Shown: positions 45,827 through 53,260, counted from the stretch's first letter. The stretch: 64,000 bases of DNA from Bacteroidales bacterium (GCA_031276035.1 JAISNV010000021.1:1-64000), one strand, 5' to 3'. Program-made: numbers and translations. The notes: a model not told the origin generated them from the letters alone.

Positions 45827-46471
45827 TTAGTTTTCAACGACAGGAATTAAATCTCTTACAGGGAAGAAATCAGATGCTTTAAGTATCACGGTGTTATCAG
45901 ACCAATTTGGATAGAAACTCCATTGTATGGTGTTGAAATCAGAAGCTCCAAAAATACCGGATGTTACATCGCTAACTCCAAAGGCTGTGATTGGAATAAA
46001 TTCGTAGTATGGATTGCCTTCGGTATCAACATCGCCTGTATCGATAAGGCGCATTTGACCCCATCCATCAAAAAGTACTACTCCGATTTCTTCACACATT
46101 AAGTCTTTTAGTGGTTTTATAACCTCTTTTTGGTTGGCTTTCTTTACCGTAGCTGTGAATGTTGTAGGGTTATAACCCTCTACTTCCTCGATACCGTCGG
46201 GAGAATCATTTCCTCCGCCACTTGTAAGCACATCGCCTGCTGTCATTGTCGGCGAATAAAGTATAGGAGTTAATACAACAAGAGAATCATCATAAGAAGT
46301 TAAAAGTTCTTCCCATGTTGCTTTCAATTCAGGTAACGTCATTTGGTTTTTTGTTCCGTCGCTTTTATAAAGTCTTTGAAAAGCAGCTCTTTGGATTTGC
46401 CCGAAATTAACCGGACAATTTTGTTTTGGGACTATTGGCAAATTTGCCCCGCGTGGACATTTACAAATCAT
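45827..46471 (-). CDS. candidate major structural (tail tube-like) protein
   Basis: 215 residues beginning MICKCPRGANLPIVPKQNCPVNFGQIQRAAFQRLYK; a similar CPRGAN...NCP.NFGQIQ start is known to me from Bacteroidetes phage structural proteins annotated as tail proteins. The rest is beta-rich. An upstream in-frame ATG at 46495 would place the start right at the leader hairpin, whereas 46471 gives a 26-base spacing like that of the capsid gene. The gene has its own promoter and leader hairpin. Its place between terminase and portal is unusual for a tail tube gene. Confidence 0.65.
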   Translation of the reverse strand: MICKCPRGANLPIVPKQNCPVNFGQIQRAAFQRLYKSDGTKNQMTLPELKATWEELLTSYDDSLVVLTPILYSPTMTAGDVLTSGGGNDSPDGIEEVEGYNPTTFTATVKKANQKEVIKPLKDLMCEEIGVVLFDGWGQMRLIDTGDVDTEGNPYYEFIPITAFGVSDVTSGIFGASDFNTIQWSFYPNWSDNTVILKASDFFPVRDLIPVVEN

Positions 46472-46497
46472 AATTAATATTTTTTGGTGAAACAATT

Positions 46498-46516
46498 ATG
46501 ACAGCCCCTTTGTCAT
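46498..46516 (-). ncRNA. leader hairpin of the candidate major tail gene
   Basis: On the minus strand ATGACA, loop AAGGGGC, TGTCAT: six Watson-Crick pairs. It starts about 9 bases after the predicted transcript start and ends 26 bases before the ATG at 46471. The loop and two adjoining pairs are identical to the capsid leader hairpin; two other pairs are changed on both sides and one is changed compatibly. Confidence 0.75.
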
Positions 46517-46528
46517 GATTAATACAGT

Positions 46529-46537
46529 GCAAATATA
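46529..46537 (-). promoter_or_regulatory. late promoter upstream of the candidate major tail gene
   Basis: On the minus strand TATATTTGC, an exact -7 element. No consensus TTTG -33 is at the right distance, which is common for phage late promoters relying on an activator. Predicted start about 46525. Confidence 0.5.
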
Positions 46538-46602
46538 AATAGGAGTTTTTTAGAATAATGACTTTTGCACCTCGAGTTTTTGACAAACATTTTACCAATT
46601 CT

Positions 46603-46632
46603 TTTGGCGATGATTTATTTGTTTATCTTTGC
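46603..46632 (+). promoter_or_regulatory. plus-strand promoter inside the prophage
   Basis: -7 TATCTTTGC at 46624-46632, the same 9-mer as at the B12 operon and kam promoters, with TTTG at 46603-46606. The spacing is 17 bases, 2 shorter than the consensus. Transcription should start near 46636. It points against all phage genes. Confidence 0.5.
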
Positions 46633-46635
46633 AAT

Positions 46636-46700
46636 ACGTTCTTTCTTAATGTAAACTTACAGGAGATTTTGACGGTAGTAATCGCTACCGTCTTTATTTT
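46636..46700 (+). ncRNA. candidate small RNA or antisense transcript
   Basis: Predicted short transcript: after the plus-strand promoter comes 35 bases of leader, then a perfect hairpin GACGGTAG / CTACCGTC (46671-46692) followed by TTTATTTT, an intrinsic terminator. A transcript reading through would stop at the second terminator at 46787. No ORF of more than about 10 codons follows the promoter. The function is unknown; it could pair with the minus-strand leader or act in trans. Confidence 0.45.
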
Positions 46701-46759
46701 AAGCACAAATTTTTATTTCATTATACTCTATTTTGTTTTTTAAGGTTATGTTTTTATGG

Positions 46760-46787
46760 GCGGCGCGTTAATACGTGCCGCTTTTTT
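46760..46787 (+). terminator. second plus-strand intrinsic terminator
   Basis: GCGGCGCG, loop TTAATA, CGTGCCGC with one G-U pair (46760-46781), then TTTTTT. GC-rich in an AT-rich setting. On the minus strand the stem is not followed by a T-run, so its direction is plus. Confidence 0.75.
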
Positions 46788-47006
46788 GTACAGAAATAGA
46801 AATGTGTAGAATCTTAACAAACTGACCATCTCGGATGATCAAATTCTCCGGAATACTCTGGTCAATTTTATCAGAATCTACATATAGTAACCTATAGTAA
46901 CTTTTTTTACAAAATACGACTTTTAGAACAATTAATTTTGTCTTTATACGGGAATTTTTGAGACTTATAGAGAAAAATAGGAAATTTAGGACAATTTTAA
47001 TATTCC

Positions 47007-48416
47007 TTAATTTTCTCTTGTAACTCCCCTGGGTATATCTTCGGCATAATCAAAATAAGCACGCATTAAAAGCACATCACGCCAATCGGGCGACCGACCG
47101 ATACTTTTTTTTATTTCTTCTTTAGGCTTGATTCTTAATTTACCATCACTATCAACTTTCCAAGTTTGAAGTTCTCCTAAATCTCCTGTAAGGATTTCTT
47201 TTTCTTTTTCCGATATTTCACAAACAAAGCTAACAAGATAATTATTTATACTTTCTGCAAGCTTATACCCGCATTGACTTTGTAAATTATAATAATTTTC
47301 TCCATAAAATGGACTTGAACCATTTTTAAATCCTTTTATTCCACAATTATCAATTACTCCACCGCCTACACCGTCTTCATCGGCAATACAATTATCTTTA
47401 ATAATTCGATACTTAAATCTTAAGTGGTTTATTGCGTCCTGAATATCGGTTGTCTTACTTGTATTCATAATCAAAAAATCGACTATCTGCCAACCTTTCC
47501 AAACTACAATAATTGCCCTGTCACTTCCAAATCTCGCTACATCTGCCGTTAAGTAATAAATATTTGATTTTTCGTCAAAATCATTATTAAATATATACAT
47601 AATCACTTCGTGACTGCATAAACGATTGGGGTTATCGTCATAATCCCATATGCCAAGTAAAAGGCGTTCTCTTGTAGCTTTTGTAGATATTGACTCAAGT
47701 GCCTTTCTATATCCCTTCTCATTAAAAGGATTGTCCTCTTCAAGTGCAGGAATAAAGGCTTGGTTAGGCTTTAAAGTTCTGTTTACTGATGGAGCATAGA
47801 ACTCATCATACAACCAATTCTTTTGAGGATTACAAGTTATAAATAATTTGCTCAGTAAACCATATTCATCATTCCTGTGCCTACCTACACGGGATTTTAA
47901 AGTATCAAAAGCAGCAAAATGAACCTCTCCTGCCTCTTCTATCCATCCGCCTGTGTATTCCTTTGAGCCTAACTTCTTATATTCGGGGTCAGTAGGCATA
48001 AAAAATAGACCTAAAAAGTCTATCCGGCTACCATTAGAAAATAAAATATATCTTCGTTCCCTTATAAACCAATCTCGGTTTTCTTCTAATCCATACTTTA
48101 AAAATACTTTCCTAAATGTCTGAAATGTAGAGTCCCTAACATCTACTATATTATTTCTACCAACAAACCATTTAGTTAATGGATAACTTAAACAAGACCA
48201 AGTTAGCCATTCGCAGCCCGTCCATGACTTCGCACCTCCACCAGCCCCGCCATACAATATTTCAGTATGGATATTATCAGTAAGTATATGCAACGCTTCA
48301 TCTTGCTTATCGTGGCGCTTGCCATCAAACTCAACGATGAAGTCAAATTTGCCACGCTTAAATAAATCAATACAAGATTGAACATAGGCATCATATCTTA
48401 CTTCTTTACTTGCCAC
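47007..48416 (-). CDS. terminase large subunit
   Basis: 469-residue DNA packaging motor. The ATPase domain has Walker A LYGGAGGGAKSW at residues 55-64 and Walker B-like GGWIEEAGEVHF; a coupling motif (ITCNPQ) follows. The nuclease domain shows the acidic triad context YYLTADVARFGSDRAIIVV near 292 and ADEDGVGGGVID near 347. The C-terminal ends with DWRDVLLMRAYF. It overlaps the small subunit gene by 11 bases. The length is typical. Confidence 0.95.
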   Translation of the reverse strand: MASKEVRYDAYVQSCIDLFKRGKFDFIVEFDGKRHDKQDEALHILTDNIHTEILYGGAGGGAKSWTGCEWLTWSCLSYPLTKWFVGRNNIVDVRDSTFQTFRKVFLKYGLEENRDWFIRERRYILFSNGSRIDFLGLFFMPTDPEYKKLGSKEYTGGWIEEAGEVHFAAFDTLKSRVGRHRNDEYGLLSKLFITCNPQKNWLYDEFYAPSVNRTLKPNQAFIPALEEDNPFNEKGYRKALESISTKATRERLLLGIWDYDDNPNRLCSHEVIMYIFNNDFDEKSNIYYLTADVARFGSDRAIIVVWKGWQIVDFLIMNTSKTTDIQDAINHLRFKYRIIKDNCIADEDGVGGGVIDNCGIKGFKNGSSPFYGENYYNLQSQCGYKLAESINNYLVSFVCEISEKEKEILTGDLGELQTWKVDSDGKLRIKPKEEIKKSIGRSPDWRDVLLMRAYFDYAEDIPRGVTREN

Positions 48417-48822
48417 GCAATTTACGCTGTATTTTATTAAACTCTAATAATTCATCATCACTCAATTTATCAAAGTTTAATACTTCACTATTTATAGTTT
48501 CTCCATTTGAAGTTATATCTTGACTTTCAACATAGCCTCTTTTCTTACCAATTGTTCTCAATACAAATTCTTGGTTTCTTGTTTTTCCATTAATAGCATC
48601 TTGGATATATTTACTCTCAATCACATCAATAAGATTATCACGGAGACCCTCAATATAATCAGTCAAATCATATATTTTTATCCATTCATAGACAGTAGCT
48701 CTCACTACATCATAAGCTTGGGCAACTGGATAAACTATCCCCGAACTATCTTCAAGTGCCCTCATTAAAGCTTCTTTACTTGGGCGTTTTCTTTTTCTAT
48801 TCATAATGTAAGGTTCAATCAT
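48406..48822 (-). CDS. terminase small subunit
   Basis: 138-residue DNA-recognition subunit of the packaging motor. It has a basic HTH-like N-terminal region (MNRKRKRPSKEALMRALEDSSGIVYPVAQAYDVVRATVYEWIKIYDL), then a helical oligomerisation part and a short acidic end. Two ATGs (48822 and 48804) are near the preceding gene's stop; the first overlaps it by 8 bases, giving translational coupling. An ATG at 48930 would lie far inside the ParB-like gene and is unlikely. It precedes the large subunit with an 11-base overlap. Confidence 0.85.
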   Translation of the reverse strand: MIEPYIMNRKRKRPSKEALMRALEDSSGIVYPVAQAYDVVRATVYEWIKIYDLTDYIEGLRDNLIDVIESKYIQDAINGKTRNQEFVLRTIGKKRGYVESQDITSNGETINSEVLNFDKLSDDELLEFNKIQRKLRGK

Positions 48823-49330
48823 TTTTCTTCTTTGGTTTCCACCCCTTTGAGTATTCATGATTTTGAATATCAAGCACTTCAAAAACATCTTTTTTAGCCA
48901 ATAAGTCGATTTCTTGCTTTGAAGCCCCAATCTCTTCAGCTATCTTTTTAGGAGATATGTTATAATCATGTATTAACTTATAGACTATTTCGTGCATTTT
49001 GAAAGCAATATGATTGCCCTTAGCCCTATTAATTCTAATTGTTAATAACATTCTATCCACTATCGGTAAATCCAATTTTACTACTGGTACGAGATAACCA
49101 AATTGTTCGACAATTTTACTACTGGTACGAGATAACCAATAACGATGAAAGCCGTCTATTATCTCTAAATCCTGAGTTACTAAAATTGGCTGTACCCAGC
49201 CTTGTCTCAAAATGGAAAACTCAAGAAGTTTCATTTCTTGAGTTAATACCACATTTGGATTATAGTCATTCGCCTTTAAATCTCGGCAATCTAACCATTC
49301 TACATTTGATATTGGTTGTTTATCTATCAT
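48815..49330 (-). CDS. ParB/sulfiredoxin-domain protein (first copy)
   Basis: 171 residues. The ParB/Srx fold is seen in WLDCRDLKANDYNPNVV, the nucleotide-binding LEFSILRQGWVQPILVTQDLEIIDGFHRYWL (G-F-H-R motif near 60-67), PVVKLD and a later HTH-like helical region (ISPKKIAEEIGASKQEIDLLAKK). In plasmid ParB the fold is a CTPase; in phage proteins it may bind DNA or act with sulfur-linked enzymes, as IbrB does next to IbrA. A second ParB-like gene is 1.9 kb upstream. A perfect 29-base repeat occurs inside the gene. It overlaps the HNH-like gene by 4 bases. Confidence 0.8.
   Translation of the reverse strand: MIDKQPISNVEWLDCRDLKANDYNPNVVLTQEMKLLEFSILRQGWVQPILVTQDLEIIDGFHRYWLSRTSSKIVEQFGYLVPVVKLDLPIVDRMLLTIRINRAKGNHIAFKMHEIVYKLIHDYNISPKKIAEEIGASKQEIDLLAKKDVFEVLDIQNHEYSKGWKPKKKND
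49073..49139. repeat. two copies of a perfect 29-base direct repeat inside the ParB-like gene
   Basis: Copies at 49073-49101 and 49111-49139 are identical over 29 bases, offset by 38. Because 38 is not a multiple of three, the same DNA encodes GYLVPVVKL in one copy and WLSRTSSKI in the other. Both are parts of an intact, normal-looking ParB-like frame. Confidence 0.95.
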
Positions 49331-49734
49331 TTTTTATATCGTTTAATTATCCCATGTTCACGGGCTAAAATTGAAAAATCATGTTTAAATACAGGCGGAT
49401 ATTTTGCCCCATCTTTTATACTCCTAAAATAAGAATTTACAGCACTCATATTAATATGCTGTGAATGATACATCATGTGACATCTCCAACATATTTCATG
49501 CATTACTTTTTTTACTTCGAGTATTTCTTCATCAGTTGCCGAACCTATTAACATCTTTGGGACAATAGACAAAGTAACATCATAGTTAGAATTATGATGA
49601 TGTAAAATCCCCTCTGTCTGCCCACATATTTCACATTTAGTAGGATTATAAATTAATCCCAAACGCTTAGCTCTATTCGTGAGAGTTAAACTTTTTTGCC
49701 TATCAGCGGCACTCCATTTTTCAAAATCTCTCAT
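49327..49734 (-). CDS. HNH-like zinc-binding protein
   Basis: 135 residues with paired zinc-type Cys (CEICGQTEGILHHHNSNYD and ICWRCHMMYHSQH), the arrangement of an HNH nuclease-like zinc fold: C-x2-C, then HHH, then C-x2-C-H and a late H. HNH proteins beside terminase genes often assist DNA cleavage at packaging, which fits the position two genes upstream of the small terminase subunit. The ATG at 49734 follows the previous stop directly. Homing-endonuclease or modification roles are alternatives. Confidence 0.72.
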   Translation of the reverse strand: MRDFEKWSAADRQKSLTLTNRAKRLGLIYNPTKCEICGQTEGILHHHNSNYDVTLSIVPKMLIGSATDEEILEVKKVMHEICWRCHMMYHSQHINMSAVNSYFRSIKDGAKYPPVFKHDFSILAREHGIIKRYKK

Positions 49735-49735
49735 A

Positions 49736-50119
49736 TTACCATCTTTTAACAAAACTTATTCCGTTTTTTTTTACATTATGAATTTCAAACTTATTCTTGA
49801 GAAACATACCTAAACTAAATTCTGTGCAAAAAGCACTCGTTTCTGAACACTTATTTTGTATTTCTCTTAATTCCCATAACTTAGTATAAATGCCTTTTTT
49901 CCGATATTCAGGCAAAACAAAATCAATCTTGTATCTCATTGTTTCTCCTATTCTTTGAAATCCAACACAACCTACTAATTTATTTTCATCAAAAGCAGCT
50001 ATGTATTTACAACCATCATTTAACCGAAACGCAATCCGACTATTTCTGAATTGTTTACCTAAACGACTATACAACTCATCAGCAGAAACAAAATCAAATG
50101 TTATATTCAAGTCCTTCAT
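49736..50119 (-). CDS. GNAT-family acetyltransferase-like protein
   Basis: 127 residues with a GNAT core: KYIAAFDENKLVGCVGFQRIG (strands 2-4) and DFVLPEYRKKGIYTKLWELREI, where RKKGIY is the acetyl-CoA-binding motif A loop. The substrate is unknown. GNAT-fold proteins in phages include Mom, which modifies adenine in DNA, and its place within a ParB/PAPS-reductase cassette makes DNA modification possible but not shown. The ATG at 50119 lies inside the end of the reductase gene (26-base overlap); upstream ATGs would overlap more. Confidence 0.75.
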   Translation of the reverse strand: MKDLNITFDFVSADELYSRLGKQFRNSRIAFRLNDGCKYIAAFDENKLVGCVGFQRIGETMRYKIDFVLPEYRKKGIYTKLWELREIQNKCSETSAFCTEFSLGMFLKNKFEIHNVKKNGISFVKRW

Positions 50120-51224
50120 AATCATAATATTTTTTAGTAACATCTTCATTATGTAATGCAGGTATCATTCTCTTATATCTACCGTTAGCAATTACATTAA
50201 AAACATACAATATAGGAAATCCCCCTAACGGTCTATGTGTTTCATGTTTTTCTCTATATCTTTTACATTGCATAATCTTATTTAAAACATCTTCAATAAA
50301 TTCATCAGCAACAATATCTTTTGCAAACTTAATTACTCCCTCCCAACTCACAGGATAATTAGAATAATCATTTCTCTTTGGTTTGTAATCTTTTGAATAT
50401 CTAACTTGTAATTCAACTTCGGGAAATACAGCAAGCATTTGATTATATAAAACTGGGTCTTTTGTTTTCATAGTCAATAATGCTGATTGTGCTGCCTCTG
50501 CATGTAAAGGAGTAGAAACCCTTAATTTATCTCTATTAAATATTTGATAATCGTATGTTTCACAATATTTAATCTTGTATTCATAAAAGAACTTGAATAC
50601 ATCTTTTTCTTTCCAATCATAAATGGGTTTAACAACTGTAGCATTTCTTTCCTCTGTATTCATATAACAATGAATATTGCGAGTAGCAAATATAGCTTTT
50701 CTTCTATTTATACTCTCATCGGCACGGAGACCAAGAACAACCGCTATTTTACCTTTTAAGTCTTTAGTATATTCCAAATATGCTTTATCCTGATACCTAA
50801 CGCCATCACAAGTTAAAGCCCAACTTGGAATAGGTCTAATATGAGGTCGATTAATATCCCACTGAATATATTTCTCTTTATTACCTAAAATATACTTTTC
50901 ACTCTCAAGTTGCATACACCACCATTGGAAATTATATTTTCCACTATTCATTATTTCTTCACAGAATTTTATAACTCGGCTATCAACTAATTCCTCATCA
51001 TAAAAAACAACATCAAGTTTCTTTTCTATACCATGTGCTTTACGATATAATTCAAATAGTTTTAAACAAACCAAACTATCTTTACCGCCTGAAAAGGAAA
51101 TAAAGATATGGTCAAACAATGAATGAATAGTATGTATTCTTTCCATTGCAGCATCAAAAACATTCATTTCTGAATATTCATATTCAAGCTTATCAAAACT
51201 ATAATTCTCCTTTGAACTTGTCAT
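50094..51224 (-). CDS. PAPS-reductase-family (IbrA-like) protein
   Basis: 376 residues. The N-terminal PP-loop ATPase has SFSGGKDS at residues 43-50 and the later GLRADESINRR typical of phosphoadenosine-phosphosulfate reductase-family enzymes, a group that includes DndC of DNA phosphorothioation and IbrA. The C-terminal part (SNYPVSWEGVIKF, RPLGGFPILYVFNVIANGRYKRMIP) resembles DUF3440 of IbrA. The true APS/PAPS reductases' cysteine pair is not evident, so sulfate reduction is unlikely; nucleotide-dependent sulfur or adenylyl chemistry is inferred. ParB-like genes flank it, as in ibrAB. Confidence 0.85.
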   Translation of the reverse strand: MTSSKENYSFDKLEYEYSEMNVFDAAMERIHTIHSLFDHIFISFSGGKDSLVCLKLFELYRKAHGIEKKLDVVFYDEELVDSRVIKFCEEIMNSGKYNFQWWCMQLESEKYILGNKEKYIQWDINRPHIRPIPSWALTCDGVRYQDKAYLEYTKDLKGKIAVVLGLRADESINRRKAIFATRNIHCYMNTEERNATVVKPIYDWKEKDVFKFFYEYKIKYCETYDYQIFNRDKLRVSTPLHAEAAQSALLTMKTKDPVLYNQMLAVFPEVELQVRYSKDYKPKRNDYSNYPVSWEGVIKFAKDIVADEFIEDVLNKIMQCKRYREKHETHRPLGGFPILYVFNVIANGRYKRMIPALHNEDVTKKYYDYEGLEYNI

Positions 51225-51885
51225 AATCTTTTGCCTTTTCTTTTTTACTATCTTTTTGAGAAACTTTAATCAATTTTAGTATTAATTCACTATCAGTATA
51301 TTGTTTATTCTCTTGGTATAATTCTTCTACCCATAACAACAACCGAGAACTAACCATTTCTACACCTGAAAATCTATTTCTTAAATGAGTTAGAAAATCA
51401 TAAAACAAATTTTGTTCCTCAATAGATGAAAATAAAATAGTATAATTTTGAATTACATTTGCTCTTGGTTTACTTCCTCCACTTGTAGCATCTAAAATCT
51501 TCTTTGGAATTTCAATACCTATTGAGGGTTTATTTATTAGAATTTCTTGCCAATTTTTCATCTCAATAGTAGCCCAATCAAATTTACCAAAGCCATCAGC
51601 ATTATCCTTTAACATTATTCTTACCTCATCTGATTCGGTAAGTCCTTCCATTATATAGACAGGAACTTCATTTATACCATTAATTTTAGAAGCCTTTAAT
51701 CTTTGATTTCCTGCAATAACAATTAACTTTCCGGTTCTGTTTGAGGCAATTATTGGTCTCGCATTAAACAAATCCTTATCCTCTTTTAAGGATTCCGACA
51801 ACAAAGTTAATTTCTCTTTGGTTATTAATCGTGGATTATCAGGATGTTCGATTAAATCATTAACACTTATTAATTGAGTATTCAT
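51199..51885 (-). CDS. ParB/sulfiredoxin-domain protein (second copy)
   Basis: 228 residues with a ParB N-terminal domain: LISVNDLIEHPDNPRLITKEKLTLLSESLK, then RPIIASNRTGKLIVIAGNQRLKASKINGINEVPVYIMEGLTESDEVRIML. GNQR is the counterpart of the catalytic/nucleotide-binding GFHR in the other copy. The C-terminal half is helical and basic and not recognised. It overlaps the PAPS-reductase-family gene by 26 bases, indicating a shared function, like the IbrB-IbrA pair. Its start codon shares ATGA with an upstream in-frame stop. Confidence 0.82.
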   Translation of the reverse strand: MNTQLISVNDLIEHPDNPRLITKEKLTLLSESLKEDKDLFNARPIIASNRTGKLIVIAGNQRLKASKINGINEVPVYIMEGLTESDEVRIMLKDNADGFGKFDWATIEMKNWQEILINKPSIGIEIPKKILDATSGGSKPRANVIQNYTILFSSIEEQNLFYDFLTHLRNRFSGVEMVSSRLLLWVEELYQENKQYTDSELILKLIKVSQKDSKKEKAKDYDKFKGEL

Positions 51886-51986
51886 TTCTTTTTACTTTCG
51901 TTAATCATTCTTGTAACTGTGTTTATCATGCTGTTATTAAGTGGAAACGGCAATTTTGAAGTGCCAACCTCTTTTTCTGCCTCAAT

Positions 51987-52553
51987 TCACTCTTTGACCT
52001 TATCTAACTCTTTTATTTCTTCATCTGTTTTAGTTTTTAATATTTCATTTACTTTCTTAACTAATTCTCTGAATTTGCGGTTATACTTAACCTCGTCGTC
52101 ATATTTTTTCTGCATTACCAAGATATTAGAACGCGTCCTGTTGATTAGTAATGAGAGGAAATAACTCGACACTCTTGGGAGCAAAGAAACAAAAATCATT
52201 CGGCAATAAACCGATTCCATCCTTTGAGTTTTTGACAAATATTTGTCTCTTGGTATTCCGCTTGCTTGCTCTATGGCTTGATGTATGTGTTCGGATGCGT
52301 TAATGTATGCCTTTAATTGACACACAACGTTGAGACCCTCACTTGTAGCTCCAATCTGAGCTAATTCTGTTGTATTGATTCTATATCCACTTTTACTTTC
52401 GCGTAGTGTTTTTAACGCTCCGCAGTTGTTTTTCTGCGGACAAAGGTTGCAGTTGTTTTTCGTAAAATTTTTCTGATTAGGAACTGTAACATAATATGGT
52501 CTGTAACGATCGTATTTACGTTTTTTTTCTCTCTGTGTTAATTTGCTGTTCAT
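51987..52553 (-). CDS. DnaA C-domain-like phage protein, perhaps truncated
   Basis: 188 residues. An N-terminal Cys group CNLCPQKNNCGALK may bind a metal. The C-terminal helices (KTQRMESVYCRMIFVSLLPR..SSYFLSLLINRTRSNILVMQKKYDDEV) follow the length and helix spacing of the DnaA domain IV DNA-binding region, an arrangement I have seen in Bacteroidetes phage replication-linked proteins. The TGA at 51987-51989 is followed in frame by 33 sense codons ending in ATGA shared with the next gene, so a longer ancestral end is likely. It overlaps the upstream gene by 38 bases. Confidence 0.62.
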   Translation of the reverse strand: MNSKLTQREKKRKYDRYRPYYVTVPNQKNFTKNNCNLCPQKNNCGALKTLRESKSGYRINTTELAQIGATSEGLNVVCQLKAYINASEHIHQAIEQASGIPRDKYLSKTQRMESVYCRMIFVSLLPRVSSYFLSLLINRTRSNILVMQKKYDDEVKYNRKFRELVKKVNEILKTKTDEEIKELDKVKE

Positions 52554-52872
52554 CTTTCAATAACTTTTTCATGGTCTTTCTTCCGCACTCCATACCAATT
52601 TCACGGATATAATTACGTTGTGATGATGATAGAGTAGGAGTGTTTCTCTCAAGAACATTTTTAAACGTCTCAATGAATTTATCTATCTGAAAATATCCTT
52701 CGTCGCATAGACTATCTATCGGATGAGCTTTTAAACACAATCCCTTTCTATACGCTTTATCTCTCGCATCTTTCCTTGTTTTGACTAGGTCTTTTAGTTT
52801 ATTCTTAGTTATATTTATAAACCCCTCATTCCGGAAAAGTTCATTAACCGTCATTTCTTGTAGTGGTTTCAT
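52516..52872 (-). CDS. hypothetical basic phage protein
   Basis: 118 residues, helical and basic, with no recognisable domain. It begins MKPLQEMTVNELFRNEGFINITKNKLKDLVKTRKDARDKAYRKGL (read in pieces) and ends in a Lys/Arg-rich tail. It overlaps its neighbours by 38 and 29 bases, consistent with a translationally coupled run. A nucleic-acid-binding role would fit the charge and the neighbours, but this is a guess. Confidence 0.6.
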   Translation of the reverse strand: MKPLQEMTVNELFRNEGFINITKNKLKDLVKTRKDARDKAYRKGLCLKAHPIDSLCDEGYFQIDKFIETFKNVLERNTPTLSSSQRNYIREIGMECGRKTMKKLLKDEQQINTERKKT

Positions 52873-53260
52873 CGTTTTTAAATTCTTTAAATCCTCGTAC
52901 TGTTAATTCTGCTACTATCTTAGGTTCTAATGAACGTACTTTAGCGCATTCAATAGCTTGTTTTTCCATTGCAAAAATTGAGGTTAATATGTCATTATCA
53001 TCGCCGACAAGCATTATATCGAAATTCAGCCATTCAAATTCTAATTCTCTTGAATGTAGGTTAATGTTTAAAGCAGGGATAATTGCGAAAAATCTTTTAT
53101 CCCAAATAACGTTTATAAAAAAGCGGATTTGCTTAATTCTATTACTTTTGTTTTCTTTCATCATCTCTAATGTAAGAGGTTCTAAAGGATAATGAGTATT
53201 ATCATCCTTTATTAAAGGTTCATAATACCTTATGCTACGGTTATAGATATAATCTTTCAT
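52844..53260 (-). CDS. hypothetical phage protein
   Basis: 138 residues with a mixed alpha/beta make-up (IRFFINVIWDKRFFAIIPALNINLHSRELEFEWLNFDIMLV in the middle), followed by a helical end that overlaps the next gene by 29 bases. No family, membrane span or metal motif is seen. Its strand-rich core with conserved-looking Trp and Phe suggests a small globular protein. Nothing about function can be said beyond its place among the early genes. Confidence 0.6.
   Translation of the reverse strand: MKDYIYNRSIRYYEPLIKDDNTHYPLEPLTLEMMKENKSNRIKQIRFFINVIWDKRFFAIIPALNINLHSRELEFEWLNFDIMLVGDDNDILTSIFAMEKQAIECAKVRSLEPKIVAELTVRGFKEFKNDETTTRNDG

Larger units (their letters stand above)
46472..47006. other. 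535-base intergenic control region in the late operon
   Basis: The region between terminase and the 215-residue structural-gene candidate contains no convincing protein gene on either strand. It holds a minus-strand promoter and leader hairpin for that gene (46498-46537), a plus-strand promoter (46603-46632) with two terminators behind it (46671-46700 and 46760-46787), and an inverted repeat TGACCA / TGGTCA at 46823-46864. TATAGTAAC is repeated at 46883-46901. Confidence 0.7.

Noticed and set aside
46558-46743. Plus-strand ORF of 61 residues in the terminase-tail gap
   Set aside because: The predicted plus-strand promoter lies inside it, so the ATG would not be on the transcript, and the residues are hydrophobic without family pattern.
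50687-50694. TATATTTG-type element on the minus strand inside the PAPS-reductase-family gene
   Set aside because: A single -7 match within a coding region of AT-rich DNA without a -33 or a gene start nearby is expected by chance.
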